The notes below the pieces were generated by a model that was given only the letters and a program-made list of their open reading frames with translations, made no database searches and was not told where the DNA came from. From Pseudomonas sp. PDM15 (GTDB taxonomy: Bacteria; Pseudomonadota; Gammaproteobacteria; Pseudomonadales; Pseudomonadaceae), in contig NZ_JACVAA010000003.1 of assembly GCF_014851565.1 (NCBI RefSeq), positions 1 to 64,000 on the forward strand: DNA of 64,000 nucleotides. Direction: 5' to 3'. Made by a program: the position numbers and the translations under genes. Of this stretch, positions 8,235 through 18,891 are shown piece by piece. Every line of letters begins with the position of its first letter. Positions within the stretch are counted from its first letter, which is position 1.

Positions 8235-9554
8235 ATGAACGCAGTCGTTGCCGCAGTCGGCATCATGCTGATCCTCAGCCTGTGCCGGGTGCACGTGGTG
8301 GTCGCACTCATCGTCGGTGCCCTGGCGGGTGGGTTGCTGGGAGGCCTTGGCATCGAGGGCTCGCTGGCCGCCTTCAACAAGGGCCTGGGGGCCGGCGCCA
8401 CGGTGGCTCTCTCCTATGCATTGCTCGGTGCCTTCGCCGTGGCCATTGCCAAGTCCGGCCTGGCCCATGCGCTGGCCGACAGGGCCCTGGCCCTGGTCGG
8501 GCGCCAGGAAGAGCGGGGCGGTAGTGCCCTGAAGTGGCTGATGATCGGCCTGCTGCTGGTGGTGGCGGTGTCCTCGCAGAACATCCTGCCGATCCATATT
8601 GCCTTCATTCCGCTGTTGGTTCCGCCACTGCTCTATGTGCTGACCAAGCTGCAGATCGATCGCCGCCTCATCGCCTGTGTGATCACCTTCGGCCTGATCA
8701 CCCCTTACATGTTCCTGCCGGTCGGCTTCGGCAACATCTTCCTCAATGACATCCTGTTGCCCAATGTGGTCAAGGGTGGGGTCGATGTCCAAGGCGTCAA
8801 CGTCACCGAGGCCATGTTGATTCCCGCCATCGGCATGTTGGTGGGCCTGCTGATTGCCGTGTTCTTCAGCTACCGCAAGCGTCGTAGCTACGACCTGGAG
8901 AAAATCGTCGACACCGAGCAGGTCAGCATCGCCTACAACCGCAAGAGCTTGCTGGTGGCTGGCGTGGCGGTTGCGGTGGCCTTTGGCATGCAGCTGTGGC
9001 TGGACTCGATGATCATCGGCGCGCTGCTCGGCTTCGTGATCTTCTCGGTGTCCGGTGTGGTGCGCTGGCGGGAGGCCGACGACCTGTTCACCGAAGGCAT
9101 GAAGATGATGGCCATGATCGGCTTCATCATGATCGCGGCCCAGGGCTTCGCCGAAGTGATGAGCGCCACCGGCCAGGTCAAGAGCCTGGTGGATGCATCC
9201 GCCTCGTGGATCGGCAATAGCAAGGCCATGGGCGCGCTGCTGATGCTGCTGGTTGGCCTGCTGGTGACCATGGGCATCGGCTCGTCCTTCTCGACCGTGC
9301 CAATCATCGCTGCCATCTTCGTGCCGCTGGGCGTACAGCTGGGCTTCAGCCCGCTGGCCATCGTCAGCATCATTGGCACCGCCGGCGCCCTGGGCGACGC
9401 AGGTTCGCCGGCCTCCGATTCGACGCTCGGGCCCACCTCGGGCCTCAATGTGGACGGCCAGCACAACCACATCTGGGACACCGTGGTGCCGACCTTCCTG
9501 CACTACAACCTGCCGCTGCTGGCGTTTGGCTGGATCGCGGCGATGGTGCTGTAA
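8235..9554 (+). CDS. NhaC-like Na+/H+ antiporter family transporter
   Basis: This is a very hydrophobic 439-residue inner-membrane protein with about 11-12 predicted membrane segments. It shows two pseudo-repeats typical of the ion transporter superfamily, with polar conserved stretches [14 protein letters not shown] and [19 protein letters not shown]. It resembles the group annotated as Na+/H+ antiporter family, some members of which may move amino acids or amines rather than sodium. GGAG lies 6 bases before the chosen ATG; a TTG at 8223 overlaps that site and is rejected. It sits between two chemoreceptor genes, as PA2653 does, which hints that transport and taxis share a substrate. Confidence 0.8.
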   Translation: MNAVVAAVGIMLILSLCRVHVVVALIVGALAGGLLGGLGIEGSLAAFNKGLGAGATVALSYALLGAFAVAIAKSGLAHALADRALALVGRQEERGGSALKWLMIGLLLVVAVSSQNILPIHIAFIPLLVPPLLYVLTKLQIDRRLIACVITFGLITPYMFLPVGFGNIFLNDILLPNVVKGGVDVQGVNVTEAMLIPAIGMLVGLLIAVFFSYRKRRSYDLEKIVDTEQVSIAYNRKSLLVAGVAVAVAFGMQLWLDSMIIGALLGFVIFSVSGVVRWREADDLFTEGMKMMAMIGFIMIAAQGFAEVMSATGQVKSLVDASASWIGNSKAMGALLMLLVGLLVTMGIGSSFSTVPIIAAIFVPLGVQLGFSPLAIVSIIGTAGALGDAGSPASDSTLGPTSGLNVDGQHNHIWDTVVPTFLHYNLPLLAFGWIAAMVL

Positions 9555-9571
9555 TAACTGCAGACAGGACT

Positions 9572-9597
9572 TCAGGCTGAAACGGGGTTGCCGATAA
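9572..9597 (+). promoter_or_regulatory. possible sigma-28 promoter inside a terminator
   Basis: GCCGATAA (9590-9597) is an exact sigma-28 -10 element. TCAGG (9572-9576), one base off the TCAAG form of the -35, lies 13 bases upstream, one base shorter than ideal. The -10 is in the ascending arm and loop of the terminator that follows the transporter gene and is 50 bases before the next chemoreceptor start. Confidence 0.45.
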
Positions 9598-9615
9598 CAC
9601 GGCAACCCCGTTTTG
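9581..9615 (+). terminator. terminator after the NhaC-like transporter gene
   Basis: AACGGGGTTGCC and GGCAACCCCGTT form a perfect 12-bp stem around an 8-base loop (GATAACAC), followed by TTTTGCTTTTT. It lies 27 bases after the transporter stop. Confidence 0.88.
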
Positions 9616-9647
9616 CTTTTTGCGGACCCGCTCAAAAGGAAGGGAAC

Positions 9648-11330
9648 ATGCGTCTTACCCTGAAAACCAAAGTGCTGCTGCTGGCTCTGGTGCCGGTCAT
9701 CCTCTTCGCCCTGGTGCTGAGTGGCGCGGCGGCGAAGATTCTTACCGATCTGGCCGAGGACGAAGTCGCCCAGACCCGCGAGCGTCTGGTGGAGGAAAAC
9801 CGCCAGGAGCTGAAGAACTACATGCAGATCGCCCTCGGTTCGGTACAGAGCCTTTACGACGGCGCTACCCAGGGCGACATGGCCAGCCGCGAGCAGGCCA
9901 TCGTCATCCTGTCCAAGATCAAGTACGGCAAGGACGGCTACTTCTTCGGCCACGACTCCAGCGTGGTGCGCCTGTTCCGCGGTGACAGCCCGGTGGACGT
10001 GGGCAAGAACCTGTCCGACCGCAAGGACCCCAACGGCGTCTACGTCAATCGCGAGCTGGTGCGGGTGGCGAAGGACGGCTCCAACTACGTGGAATACAGC
10101 TCGCCGCTGCCCACCGACGAGAGCGTGCTGGTACCCAAGCTAGCGTACAGCTACTACCTGCCGAAGTGGGACCTGGCGTTGGGTACGGCGGTCAACCTGG
10201 ACGGCGTCGCGGCCCAGGTGGCCGAGGTCGAGGCAGCCATCGACGAGCGCGTGAACACCATCCTCACCAGCATCCTGGTGATCGCCGCGATCATGCTGCT
10301 GGTGTTCGGCGTGGCCGGCCTGGCCCTGAGCAACGCCTTCCTGCGGCCGCTGCAGCTGATCAAGGAAAACCTGGACGATATCGCCGCCGGTGAGGGTGAC
10401 CTGACCCGCCGTCTGCCGGTGGCCAGTGACGATGAGCTGGGCCAGCTGGCCGGCTCGTTCAACCGCTTCGTCGAGAAGATCCACGGTCTGGTGCGGCAGA
10501 TCGCCGAGATGACCACCCAACTCACCGGCCTGGTCGGCGAGGTGGCGGCCCAGGCGCAGCGCTCCGAGCAGGCCATGGAGCGCCAGCGCCACGAGACCGA
10601 CCAGGTGGCCACGGCGATCAACGAGATGTCCGCCGCCGCCCATGAGGTGGCCAAGAGCGCCCAGGGCGCCGCCGAGGCCGCGCAGCAGACCGACCACGAG
10701 GGCCAGGCCGCGAAGAAGGTGGTCGACGGCAGCATTACCCGCATCCACGCCCTGGTCGGCGACATCCGCGAGAGCGGCCAGTCGCTGGATAGCCTGCAGC
10801 AGGACGTGCAGTCCATCGTCAGCGTGCTGGGGGTGATCCGCTCCATCGCCGAGCAGACCAACCTGCTCGCGCTCAACGCGGCCATCGAGGCGGCCCGTGC
10901 CGGCGAGGCCGGGCGTGGCTTCGCCGTGGTGGCCGACGAAGTACGCGCGCTGGCCAGCCGCACGCAGCAGAGCACCCAGGAAATCCAGGGCATGATCGAC
11001 CGCCTGCAGCAGGGTACCCAGGCCTCGGTCACCGCCATGCGTCGTTCCAGCGATGCCGGCGAGATCACCAGCGAGCAGGCCAACCAGGCCGGCTCCTCGC
11101 TGGATGCCATCGCCGGGCTGATCGGCACCATCAACGCGATGAACGCCCAGATCGCCAGCGCCGCCGAGGAGCAGACCGCAGTGGCCGAGGAGATCAACCG
11201 CAGCGTGCACCAGATCGCCGTGGCAGTGGACAGCGTGGCGGATGAGACCCGCCATGGCGCTGCCACTGCGCGCAGCCTGTCCGGCCTGGGCGAACGCCTG
11301 GGCAGCCTGGTGCGGCAGTTCCGCATCTGA
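9648..11330 (+). CDS. methyl-accepting chemotaxis protein with single Cache domain, CtpM-like
   Basis: This 560-residue chemoreceptor has an N-terminal membrane anchor (about 8-30). A short periplasmic sCache domain follows with the family segment [11 protein letters not shown] and a [16 protein letters not shown] end. Then come a second membrane segment near 205-227, HAMP, and a full signalling domain with [18 protein letters not shown] at the hairpin tip. The ATG follows AGGAAGGG. By size, domain and position it corresponds to P. aeruginosa PA2652 (CtpM, a malate receptor), so a C4-dicarboxylate ligand is likely but not proven. A possible FliA promoter lies in the preceding terminator. Confidence 0.88.
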   Translation: MRLTLKTKVLLLALVPVILFALVLSGAAAKILTDLAEDEVAQTRERLVEENRQELKNYMQIALGSVQSLYDGATQGDMASREQAIVILSKIKYGKDGYFFGHDSSVVRLFRGDSPVDVGKNLSDRKDPNGVYVNRELVRVAKDGSNYVEYSSPLPTDESVLVPKLAYSYYLPKWDLALGTAVNLDGVAAQVAEVEAAIDERVNTILTSILVIAAIMLLVFGVAGLALSNAFLRPLQLIKENLDDIAAGEGDLTRRLPVASDDELGQLAGSFNRFVEKIHGLVRQIAEMTTQLTGLVGEVAAQAQRSEQAMERQRHETDQVATAINEMSAAAHEVAKSAQGAAEAAQQTDHEGQAAKKVVDGSITRIHALVGDIRESGQSLDSLQQDVQSIVSVLGVIRSIAEQTNLLALNAAIEAARAGEAGRGFAVVADEVRALASRTQQSTQEIQGMIDRLQQGTQASVTAMRRSSDAGEITSEQANQAGSSLDAIAGLIGTINAMNAQIASAAEEQTAVAEEINRSVHQIAVAVDSVADETRHGAATARSLSGLGERLGSLVRQFRI

Positions 11331-11346
11331 GCCAGTGCTGTGAAAG

Positions 11347-11368
11347 AAGGCGCTACGGCGCCTTTTTT
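11347..11368 (+). terminator. terminator after the CtpM-like gene
   Basis: AAGGCGC, loop TACG, GCGCCTT, then a run of six T, 16 bases after the stop codon. Confidence 0.85.
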
Positions 11369-11452
11369 CATGGCCGCGCCAAGGCAAAAAGGCCGCACTT
11401 TGCCGTCGCGTTGGGGGACTAAGCAGGAACAGCCCTGTCAGGCGGTCGCCCA

Positions 11453-12514
11453 ATGCCTTCATCCCGCGTCGAACACAAAGCCTTTCTCGCCCTGCTGGTG
11501 ATCGTGACCCTGGCCTTCGGCTGGATCCTCCTGCCGTTCTATGGCGCGCTGTTCTGGGCCGTGGTGCTGGCCGTGCTGTTCGCCCCGTTGCAGCGCCGCC
11601 TGGCCCTGCGCATCGGCGGTCGCGGCAACCTGTCGGCGCTGATTACCCTGTGCGTGTGCCTGCTGGTGGCGATCCTGCCGGTGATCGTCATCACCCTGAT
11701 GCTGGTGAACGAGGGGGCGGCGGTGTACGAGCGTATCGAGGCTGGCGAACTGGATGTCGGCGCCTTCGTCGCCCAGGGCAAGGACATGCTGCCGCAGGCC
11801 ATCCAGCGCCAGCTCGACCGCCTCGGCATGGGTAATTTCGATGGCTTGCGCGACCGCGTCGCCCGTGGTGCGCTGGAGGGCAGTCAGTTCCTCGCGACCA
11901 AGGCGTTCGCCATTGGCCAGAACACCTTCGAGTTCGTGGTCGGCTTCTTCGTCATGCTCTACCTGCTGTACTTCTTCCTGCGTGACGGTCCGGAACTGGT
12001 GCGTACCGTGCGCAGCGCCGTGCCGCTGGCCGAGGGCCTCAAGCGCCGCCTGCAGATCAAGTTCACCCGGGTGGTGCGCGCCACGGTCAAGGGCAATATT
12101 GCCGTGGCGCTGGTGCAAGGCGCGCTGGGTGGATTGATCTTCTGGGTACTGGGCATCAGCAGCCCACTGTTGTGGGGAGTGCTGATGGCCTTCCTCTCGC
12201 TGTTGCCAGCGGTGGGCTGCGGGCTGGTCTGGGGGCCGGTGGCGCTGTACCTGCTGGCGCGTGGCGAGCTGTGGCAGGGCGTGACTCTGATCCTGTTCGG
12301 CGTGCTGGTGATCGGCCTGGTGGACAACCTGCTGCGGCCGATCCTGGTGGGCAAGGACACGCGCATGCCGGACTACCTGGTGCTGATCTCCACCCTGGGG
12401 GGGCTGACCCTGTTCGGTCTCAACGGCTTCGTTATCGGCCCGCTGATCGCCGCGCTGTTCATCGCCAGCTGGGATATCTACCACAGCGGCAGCCAGGCGC
12501 CCCGCCTGCCCTGA
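11453..12514 (+). CDS. AI-2E/PerM family membrane transporter
   Basis: This is a 353-residue polytopic inner-membrane protein of the AI-2E exporter (PerM/TqsA) family. It has paired hydrophobic segments at both ends, a central soluble stretch of about 70 residues, and the family region FLRDGPELVRTVRSAVPL followed by LLPAVGCGLVWGP and VDNLLRPILVGKD. Members have been linked to export of autoinducer-2 or to Na+(Li+)/H+ exchange, and substrate cannot be assigned here. It stands alone between two terminators and is convergent with nuoN. Confidence 0.82.
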   Translation: MPSSRVEHKAFLALLVIVTLAFGWILLPFYGALFWAVVLAVLFAPLQRRLALRIGGRGNLSALITLCVCLLVAILPVIVITLMLVNEGAAVYERIEAGELDVGAFVAQGKDMLPQAIQRQLDRLGMGNFDGLRDRVARGALEGSQFLATKAFAIGQNTFEFVVGFFVMLYLLYFFLRDGPELVRTVRSAVPLAEGLKRRLQIKFTRVVRATVKGNIAVALVQGALGGLIFWVLGISSPLLWGVLMAFLSLLPAVGCGLVWGPVALYLLARGELWQGVTLILFGVLVIGLVDNLLRPILVGKDTRMPDYLVLISTLGGLTLFGLNGFVIGPLIAALFIASWDIYHSGSQAPRLP

Positions 12515-12585
12515 AATTCAGAAAGAATCAGCCCGGCAGCCTGCTTGGCCTCAAGGGCTCCGTGCTTGCCCTGAATCGCAGGCAG

Positions 12586-12612
12586 AAAAAACCCGGCGAG
12601 CGCCGGGTTTTT
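12586..12612. terminator. bidirectional terminator between perM-like gene and nuoN
   Basis: A perfect hairpin AAAAACCCGGCG-AG-CGCCGGGTTTTT is flanked by A and T tracts. It lies between two convergent genes and should end both the AI-2E family gene and the whole nuo operon. Confidence 0.9.
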
Positions 12613-12626
12613 CATTGCTGCTGACC

Positions 12627-14105
12627 TCAGTGGGCCACGGCCACCAGGCCGGCGTGCTGCACCAGCTCCAGCAGCGGCTGCGGGTAGACGCCGAGGAAGA
12701 AGGCGAGCAGGGCGACGAACAGCAGCATGACGCCGCCGGCGCGCTGGCCCCAGTTGAACGGTGCGTCGTGGCGCTTGAGGTTCGGCTCCTGCAGGAACAG
12801 GGTGACCATCACCCGCAGGTAGTAGAACACGCCGATGGCGCTGCCCAGGATCAGCGCGCCGAGCAGCCACCACTGTTGCGATTGCACGCCGGCAGCGACC
12901 ACGTAGAACTTGCCGATGAAGCCGGCGGTCAGCGGAATGCCGGCCAGCGACAGCATCATCACGGTGAGCACGGCGGTCAGGTACGGACGGCGCCAGAACA
13001 GGCCACGGTACTCGTACAGGGCGTCGGCGTCACGGCCACTGTAGGGCGTGGACATCAGGGTGATCACGCCGAACGCGCCCAGGCTGGTCAGTACGTAGGT
13101 GGCCAGGTACACGCCGATGGCTTCCTCGGCCAGGCCCTTGCTGGCGATCAAGGCGATCAGCAGGTAGCCGAAGTGGGCGATCGACGAGTAACCGAGCAGA
13201 CGCTTGAGGTTGCTCTGCAGCAGCGCCAGCAGGTTACCGAACAGGATCGAGGCGATGGCCAGCACGGTGAGCAGCTCGTTCAGCCAGCCACCGGCGGCAA
13301 CCGGAGAGATCTGGTACAGGCGCAGCAGCACGGCGAACACCGCCACCTTGCTGGCGGTGGCCAGGAAGGCGGCGACCGGTGCCGGGGCGCCCTCGTAGAC
13401 GTCCGGAGTCCACAGGTGGAAGGGTACCAGCGACAGCTTGAAGGCCAGGCCGATCAGCATCATGCCGAAGCCGGCCTGGGCGATCAGGCTCGGCAGGCCG
13501 TCGGCGGCCAGCTTGGCGCCGATGCCGGCGAAGCTCAGGCTGCCGGATTCGGCGTAGAGCAGGGCCATGCCGAACAGCAGGAAGGCCGAACCGGCAGCGG
13601 ACAGCACCATGTACTTGATGCCGGCTTCCAGCGAACGCTTGTTGAAGAAGGCGTAGGCGATCATGCCGTAGGTCGGCACCGACAGCAGTTCCAGGCCGAT
13701 GAACAGCCCCGCCAGGTGCTGCGCGCTGACCAGCACCAGTCCGCCAGCGGCGGACAGCAGCATCAGCAGGTACAGCTCTTCGCGGTTGCCGGGGTAGCCC
13801 AGCTTGCCCGATTCACCGCCCAGGTAGGCGTGGATCAGGGTGGTGCAGGCCAGCGTGGCGGCCAGCACCAGCGCCATGTAGTAGCAGGCGAACTTGTCCA
13901 CCAGCAGCAGTGGGGTGACCTGGATCGGCGTCACGCTCACGGCCGGGATCACCGATAGCAGGGCCAGGTTGAGGCCCAGCACGGAGAGGATGAAGGTCCA
14001 GGCGTGGTTGCGCTTCCAGGCGATGGCCAGCATCACCACCACGACGGTGGCGCTGGTGATCAGCAGCGGCAGTAGCGCGATGAAGTGTTGAGTCGTCAGT
14101 TCCAT
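12627..14105 (-). CDS. nuoN: NADH-quinone oxidoreductase subunit N
   Basis: NuoN is one of the three antiporter-like membrane subunits of complex I and forms a proton channel in the membrane arm. The 492-residue protein is almost wholly membrane-embedded (about 14 helices). It shows the family segments [17 protein letters not shown] with the conserved glutamate, [19 protein letters not shown] with the key lysine, and [17 protein letters not shown]. It is the last gene of the nuo operon, ending 15 bases before the shared terminator and starting 9 bases after nuoM. Confidence 0.97.
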   Translation of the reverse strand: MELTTQHFIALLPLLITSATVVVVMLAIAWKRNHAWTFILSVLGLNLALLSVIPAVSVTPIQVTPLLLVDKFACYYMALVLAATLACTTLIHAYLGGESGKLGYPGNREELYLLMLLSAAGGLVLVSAQHLAGLFIGLELLSVPTYGMIAYAFFNKRSLEAGIKYMVLSAAGSAFLLFGMALLYAESGSLSFAGIGAKLAADGLPSLIAQAGFGMMLIGLAFKLSLVPFHLWTPDVYEGAPAPVAAFLATASKVAVFAVLLRLYQISPVAAGGWLNELLTVLAIASILFGNLLALLQSNLKRLLGYSSIAHFGYLLIALIASKGLAEEAIGVYLATYVLTSLGAFGVITLMSTPYSGRDADALYEYRGLFWRRPYLTAVLTVMMLSLAGIPLTAGFIGKFYVVAAGVQSQQWWLLGALILGSAIGVFYYLRVMVTLFLQEPNLKRHDAPFNWGQRAGGVMLLFVALLAFFLGVYPQPLLELVQHAGLVAVAH

Positions 14106-14114
14106 AGCGCTTGA

Positions 14115-15644
14115 TTACCGGACCGAGGCGAGTTGAGTGAGGGCACCGCTGAACCACTGCTGCACGCCGTGCATGCTGGCGGCGGAGGTGTCGAGCACCG
14201 GTTGCGGGTAGACGCCGAGCAGGATCAGCAGCACCGCCAGACCCAGCACCATGTACAGCTCGCGAGCCTTCAAGGCCTGCAGCGGAGCTTCGGACTTGGC
14301 CGGGCCGAAGTAGGCGCGGTGGATCATCGCCAGCGAGTACACCGAGCCCAGTACCAGGCCGCAGGCGGCCAGCACCACGACCCATGGCGCGGCCGGGAAG
14401 CTGCCGATCAGGATCAGGAACTCGCCGACGAAGTTGCCGGTGCCCGGCAGGCCCAGCGCGGCGGCGGCGAAGAACAGGCTCACCGCTGGCAGCCACGGCA
14501 GGCGCGCCCAGATGCCGCCCATCTCGCGCATGTCGCGGGTGTGCAAGCGCTCGTAGAGCTGGCCGCAGAGGATGAACAGGGCGGCGGCGGATAGGCCGTG
14601 GGCCATCATCTGCACCACCGCGCCCTGCAGGGCGATCTGGCTGCCGGAGTAGATGGCGATCAGCACGAAGCCCATGTGCGAGACGCTGGAGTAGGCCACC
14701 AGGCGCTTGATGTCGGTCTGGGCGAACGACAGGAAGGCACCGTAGGCGATGGCGAACACACCGAGCCACATGGCGATCGGCGCGAACTCGGCCGAGGCGT
14801 TGGGGAACAGCGGCAGGGCGAAGCGCATCAGGCCGTAGGCGGCGGTCTTCAGCAGAATGCCGGCAAGGTCCACGGAGCCGGCGGTCGGCGCCTGGGCGTG
14901 AGCATCCGGCAGCCAGGAGTGCACCGGTACTACCGGGAACTTCACGGCGAAGGCGGCGAAGAAGCCGAGCATCAGCAGGTACTCGGTACCGGCCGGCAGG
15001 TCGGTCTTCAGCAGGTCGGCGTAGTTGAAGGTCAGCACGCCGGTGGCGTTGTAGTTGATCAGCACCAGGGCGAGGATCGCCACCAGCATGATCAGGCCGC
15101 TGGCCTGGGTGAAGATGAAGAACTTGGTGGCGGCGTTGATCCGCGAATGCCCCTTGCTGCCGCTATGACCCCAGAGCGCGATGAGGAAGTACATCGGCAC
15201 CAGCATCATTTCCCAGAAGAAGAAGAACAGGAACAGGTCGATGGCGAGGAACACGCCGACCACGCCGCCGAGGATCCACATCAGGTTGAGGTGGAAGAAG
15301 CCTACGCGGTTTTGGATCTCGTTCCACGAGCACAGCACGGACAGCACGCCGAGCAGGCCGGTGAGGCAGATCATCAGCACCGACAGGCCGTCGAGGCCGA
15401 GGTGGATGCTGATGCCGAGACGCTCGATCCACTGCACCTTGAACTCGGCAGCCCAGACCGGATCGGCACCGGGGGCCGGGGCCAGGCTGAAGTCGGCGGT
15501 GGCCCACAGCCACAGGCTGAGGCCGAACAGCAAGCCCATGGTCAGCAGGGCGATCCAGCGCGGCAGGGTGTTGCCGAGGCGATCGCCCTGCCAGCACAGC
15601 AGGCCGCCGATGAAGGGAATCAGGATTAGCCAGGGGAGAATCAT
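14115..15644 (-). CDS. nuoM: NADH-quinone oxidoreductase subunit M
   Basis: This 509-residue antiporter-like subunit of the complex I membrane arm has about 14 membrane helices. The proton-path glutamate lies in [17 protein letters not shown], a conserved lysine in [21 protein letters not shown], and the [15 protein letters not shown] segment follows. Length matches the family (about 509). The gene sits between nuoL (13 bases upstream) and nuoN in the canonical order. Confidence 0.97.
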   Translation of the reverse strand: MILPWLILIPFIGGLLCWQGDRLGNTLPRWIALLTMGLLFGLSLWLWATADFSLAPAPGADPVWAAEFKVQWIERLGISIHLGLDGLSVLMICLTGLLGVLSVLCSWNEIQNRVGFFHLNLMWILGGVVGVFLAIDLFLFFFFWEMMLVPMYFLIALWGHSGSKGHSRINAATKFFIFTQASGLIMLVAILALVLINYNATGVLTFNYADLLKTDLPAGTEYLLMLGFFAAFAVKFPVVPVHSWLPDAHAQAPTAGSVDLAGILLKTAAYGLMRFALPLFPNASAEFAPIAMWLGVFAIAYGAFLSFAQTDIKRLVAYSSVSHMGFVLIAIYSGSQIALQGAVVQMMAHGLSAAALFILCGQLYERLHTRDMREMGGIWARLPWLPAVSLFFAAAALGLPGTGNFVGEFLILIGSFPAAPWVVVLAACGLVLGSVYSLAMIHRAYFGPAKSEAPLQALKARELYMVLGLAVLLILLGVYPQPVLDTSAASMHGVQQWFSGALTQLASVR

Positions 15645-15657
15645 CAGGCTGTTTTCC

Positions 15658-17508
15658 TTAACTCAGAAAAATGAGGACGGCGAGTACCAGCACGGCACCC
15701 CCGGCAATCGAAGTGGCGTACCAGCGCACCTGACCGGTCTGGGCGCGGGCCAGCAGACCGTTGCCACCACGGGCCAGACGCGGCACCAGGCCGATGCTCT
15801 GGTCGATCGGGTCACGGCCGAGCAGGCGGCAGATCAGCAGGTAGGGCTGCACGAAGACCTTGTCGTAGAGCCAGTCGAAGCCCCAGGCGGCGAACCACCA
15901 GGCCGACAGGAAGCGGCCCGGAGCGCTGGCGGCGACGGCGCTGACGAAGCGACGCTGACCGAGGAACAGCAGGGCGGCCAGGAGGATGCCGGCCAGGGCG
16001 ATGGCGCCCGAGGCGATCTCCAGACCGTGCTTGGCCTCACCACCGGCATGGCCGATGCTCTGCGGCAGCACACCATGCAACGGCGGAGTGATCAGCGCGC
16101 CGACGAAGGTCGACAGCACGATCAGGGTGGCCAGCGGCAGGTTGTGGGCAATGCCGTGACCGGCATGGGCCTCGGTCTGCTGCTCGCCGTGGAAGGCGAT
16201 GAAGATCAGGCGGAAGGTGTAGATCGAGGTCAGGAAGGCACCGGCCAGGCCTGCGTAGAGCAGCTCGCTGTGGCCGCTGGCGAAGGCTTCCCAGAGGATC
16301 TCGTCCTTGGAGTAGAAGCCGGCGGTGACCAGCGGCAGCGCTGCCAGGGCCGCGCCACCGACGATGAAGCTCGCATAGGCCAGCGGCAGCTTCTTCCACA
16401 GGCCGCCCATCTTGAAGATGTTCTGCTCGTGGTGGCAGGCGTGGATCACCGCACCGGAAGCGAGGAACAGCAGGGCCTTGAAGAAGGCGTGGGTCATCAG
16501 GTGGAAGATCGCCGCATCCCAGGCCTGTACGCCGAGGGCGAGGAACATGTAGCCGATCTGGCTCATGGTCGAGTAGGCGAGGATGCGCTTGATGTCGGTC
16601 TGTACCAGGGCGGCGAAACCGGCCAGTACCAGGGTCACGGCGCCGACGATGCCGACCAGCTCGAGAATCTCCGGGGTCAGCAGGAACAGGCCGTGGGTAC
16701 GGGCGATCAGGTAGACGCCCGCGGTCACCATGGTAGCGGCGTGGATCAGCGCCGAGACCGGGGTCGGGCCCGCCATCGCGTCGGCCAGCCAGGTCTGCAG
16801 CGGCAGCTGGGCGGACTTGCCGACCGCACCGCCGAGCAGCATCAGGGTGGCGACCCACAGCCAAGTATCACCGGCCACGTACTTCTGCGGAGCCAGAACC
16901 ATCAGCTCTTGGATGTTCAGGGTGCCGAGGTTGAGGAACAGCAGGAACAGGCCGATCATCAGGAACACGTCGCCGATACGGGTGACGATGAACGCCTTGA
17001 GCGCCGCGTTACCGTTGGGCACGTGCTTGTAGTAGAAGCCGATCAGCAGGTACGAGCACAGGCCCACGCCTTCCCAGCCGAAGAACAGCACCAGCAGGTT
17101 GTCGCCGAGAACCAGCAGCAACATGCTGAAGATGAACAGGTTGGTGTAGGCGAAGAAGCGCGAGTAGCCCTCTTCACCGCGCATGTACCAGCTGGCGAAC
17201 AGGTGGATCAGGAAGCCGACACCGGTGACCACGCCGAGCATGGTGGCCGATAGGCCGTCCAGGTGCAGGGTGAAGCTCGGCGCGAGGCCCGCAACGTTCA
17301 TCCACTGCCACAGCGTCTGGGTGTACACGCCGTTGGCCGGTTCGGCGGCGAGGAACTGGAATACGACCCAGGCGGCGCTTAGTGCGGCCAGGCCGACCGA
17401 ACCGACGCCGATCAGGGCTGCGGTGTTTTCCGAGAGTCGCCCACGGGAGAAGGCCAGCAGGAACCAGCCGAGCAGCGGGAAAAGGAGGGTGAGGAATAGA
17501 AGGTTCAT
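15658..17508 (-). CDS. nuoL: NADH-quinone oxidoreductase subunit L
   Basis: NuoL is the distal proton-pumping subunit. The 616-residue protein has the conserved glutamate in [17 protein letters not shown], the channel segment [27 protein letters not shown] (key Lys in GKSAQLPL), and [15 protein letters not shown]. Its C-terminal extension corresponds to the long lateral helix that braces NuoM and NuoN. The start is coupled to the nuoK stop by a 4-base overlap. Confidence 0.97.
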   Translation of the reverse strand: MNLLFLTLLFPLLGWFLLAFSRGRLSENTAALIGVGSVGLAALSAAWVVFQFLAAEPANGVYTQTLWQWMNVAGLAPSFTLHLDGLSATMLGVVTGVGFLIHLFASWYMRGEEGYSRFFAYTNLFIFSMLLLVLGDNLLVLFFGWEGVGLCSYLLIGFYYKHVPNGNAALKAFIVTRIGDVFLMIGLFLLFLNLGTLNIQELMVLAPQKYVAGDTWLWVATLMLLGGAVGKSAQLPLQTWLADAMAGPTPVSALIHAATMVTAGVYLIARTHGLFLLTPEILELVGIVGAVTLVLAGFAALVQTDIKRILAYSTMSQIGYMFLALGVQAWDAAIFHLMTHAFFKALLFLASGAVIHACHHEQNIFKMGGLWKKLPLAYASFIVGGAALAALPLVTAGFYSKDEILWEAFASGHSELLYAGLAGAFLTSIYTFRLIFIAFHGEQQTEAHAGHGIAHNLPLATLIVLSTFVGALITPPLHGVLPQSIGHAGGEAKHGLEIASGAIALAGILLAALLFLGQRRFVSAVAASAPGRFLSAWWFAAWGFDWLYDKVFVQPYLLICRLLGRDPIDQSIGLVPRLARGGNGLLARAQTGQVRWYATSIAGGAVLVLAVLIFLS

Positions 17509-17813
17509 CCGCGCATCTCGCTGGCAGCGTCGACATCGAGGGTGTTGAAGCGGCGATACAGCTGCAGCAGGATCGCCAGGCCGATACTGGCCTCGGCGGC
17601 TGCCAGGGTGATCACCAGAATGAACATCACCTGGCCGTCGGCTTGTACCCAGCGACTGCCGGCGACGACGAAGGCGAGGGCGGTGGCGTTCATCATCACT
17701 TCCAGGCTCATCAGCACGAAGAGGATGTTACGGCGCACCATCAGGCCGATCAGGCCCAGGCTGAACAACACGGCGGCCAGGGCCAGGCCGTGCTCCAGAG
17801 GAACGGCATTCAT
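17505..17813 (-). CDS. nuoK: NADH-quinone oxidoreductase subunit K
   Basis: This small membrane subunit of 102 residues has three helices. The two conserved proton-path glutamates are present: one in [16 protein letters not shown] and one in [12 protein letters not shown], matching Glu36 and Glu72 of the E. coli protein. The gene overlaps both nuoJ upstream and nuoL downstream by 4 bases, so translation of this part of the operon is coupled. Confidence 0.97.
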   Translation of the reverse strand: MNAVPLEHGLALAAVLFSLGLIGLMVRRNILFVLMSLEVMMNATALAFVVAGSRWVQADGQVMFILVITLAAAEASIGLAILLQLYRRFNTLDVDAASEMRG

Positions 17814-18319
17814 ACGGTCGGCTCCTTGGCTTCGTGGCGGCCCAGATGGTAGGCGGCGACCAGGGCAGCGAGCAGCAGCATGGAGGCCAGCTCAACTACC
17901 AGCAGGTAGGGGCCGAACAGGCTGATGCCGACAGCCTTGGCGTCTACGGTCTCGAGACCGATGGCGGCGCCGCTGGGGCTGGCGAACAGGGCATACAACA
18001 GCTGGCCCAGCAGCAGCAGGGAGAGAATGGCGGGTCCGGTCCAGATGCCGGGTTTCAGCCACTGTTTCTCCTGCTCGGCGGCAGCCGGGCCGAGGTTGAG
18101 CATCATCACCACGAAGACGAACAGGACCATGATGGCGCCGGCGTAGACGATGATCTCCAGGGCGCCGGCGAACGGCGCGCCGAGGGCGAAGAAGGTCGAG
18201 GCCACGGCCAGCAGCGAGACGATCAGGTTGAGCAGGGCATGCACCGGGTTGGTCCCGGTAATGACCATCACTGTAGAAGCCACGGCAACGCCCGCGGCGA
18301 GGTAGAAAGCAAATTCCAT
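17810..18319 (-). CDS. nuoJ: NADH-quinone oxidoreductase subunit J
   Basis: NuoJ is a membrane subunit of 169 residues with five helices. The family signature is in its third helix region, [23 protein letters not shown], which contains the pi-bulge helix that changes shape during turnover. The start is the second of two adjacent ATG codons (18319), because AGGAGG lies 5-6 bases before it and only 2-3 before the first. The C-terminal stop overlaps nuoK by 4 bases. Confidence 0.96.
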   Translation of the reverse strand: MEFAFYLAAGVAVASTVMVITGTNPVHALLNLIVSLLAVASTFFALGAPFAGALEIIVYAGAIMVLFVFVVMMLNLGPAAAEQEKQWLKPGIWTGPAILSLLLLGQLLYALFASPSGAAIGLETVDAKAVGISLFGPYLLVVELASMLLLAALVAAYHLGRHEAKEPTV

Positions 18320-18329
18320 CATCCCCTCC

Positions 18330-18878
18330 TTAGGGCAGCAGGCCTTTGACGTTGATCGGCTCGGCCTCGTTCTGCGCGGCACCTTTCGGCTTGCCGGCGA
18401 TGGCCATGCCGGCGACGCGGTAGAAGTTGTAGTCCGGGTTCTTGCCCGGACCGCTGATCAGCAGGTCTTCCTTCTCGTAGACCAGATCCTGGCGCTTGTA
18501 CTCGCCCATCTCGAAATCCGGCGTCAGCTGGATCGCGGTGGTCGGACAGGCTTCCTCGCACAGGCCGCAGAAGATGCAGCGCGAGAAGTTGATGCGGAAG
18601 AACTCCGGATACCAGCGACCGTCTTCGGTCTCGGCCTTCTGCAGCGAGATGCAGCCGACCGGGCAGGCCACGGCGCACAGGTTGCAGGCTACGCAGCGTT
18701 CCTCGCCATCGGGGTCGCGGGTCAGCACGATGCGGCCGCGGTAGCGCGGCGGCAGGTACACCGGCTCTTCCGGGTATTGCAGGGTGTCACGCTTGCGGAA
18801 GCCATGGCCGAAGACCATGACCAGGCTGCGCAGCTGGGTCCAGGTGCCGTGCACCACATCCCATATGTACTTGAGCAT
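18330..18878 (-). CDS. nuoI: NADH-quinone oxidoreductase subunit I
   Basis: This 182-residue iron-sulfur subunit of the connecting arm binds clusters N6a and N6b through two ferredoxin motifs, [15 protein letters not shown] and [15 protein letters not shown]. Electrons pass through it toward NuoB and quinone. The N-terminal amphipathic stretch ([13 protein letters not shown]) docks on the membrane arm. The gene is spaced 10 bases from nuoJ and 13 from nuoH. Confidence 0.97.
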   Translation of the reverse strand: MLKYIWDVVHGTWTQLRSLVMVFGHGFRKRDTLQYPEEPVYLPPRYRGRIVLTRDPDGEERCVACNLCAVACPVGCISLQKAETEDGRWYPEFFRINFSRCIFCGLCEEACPTTAIQLTPDFEMGEYKRQDLVYEKEDLLISGPGKNPDYNFYRVAGMAIAGKPKGAAQNEAEPINVKGLLP

Positions 18879-18891
18879 TGCGTGTTTCTCC

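Noticed and set aside
12615-15629. Long plus-strand open frames opposite nuoN and nuoM
   Set aside because: They are antisense to well-conserved complex I genes and have biased Gln/His/Gly composition without recognisable domains; such shadows are common in GC-rich DNA.
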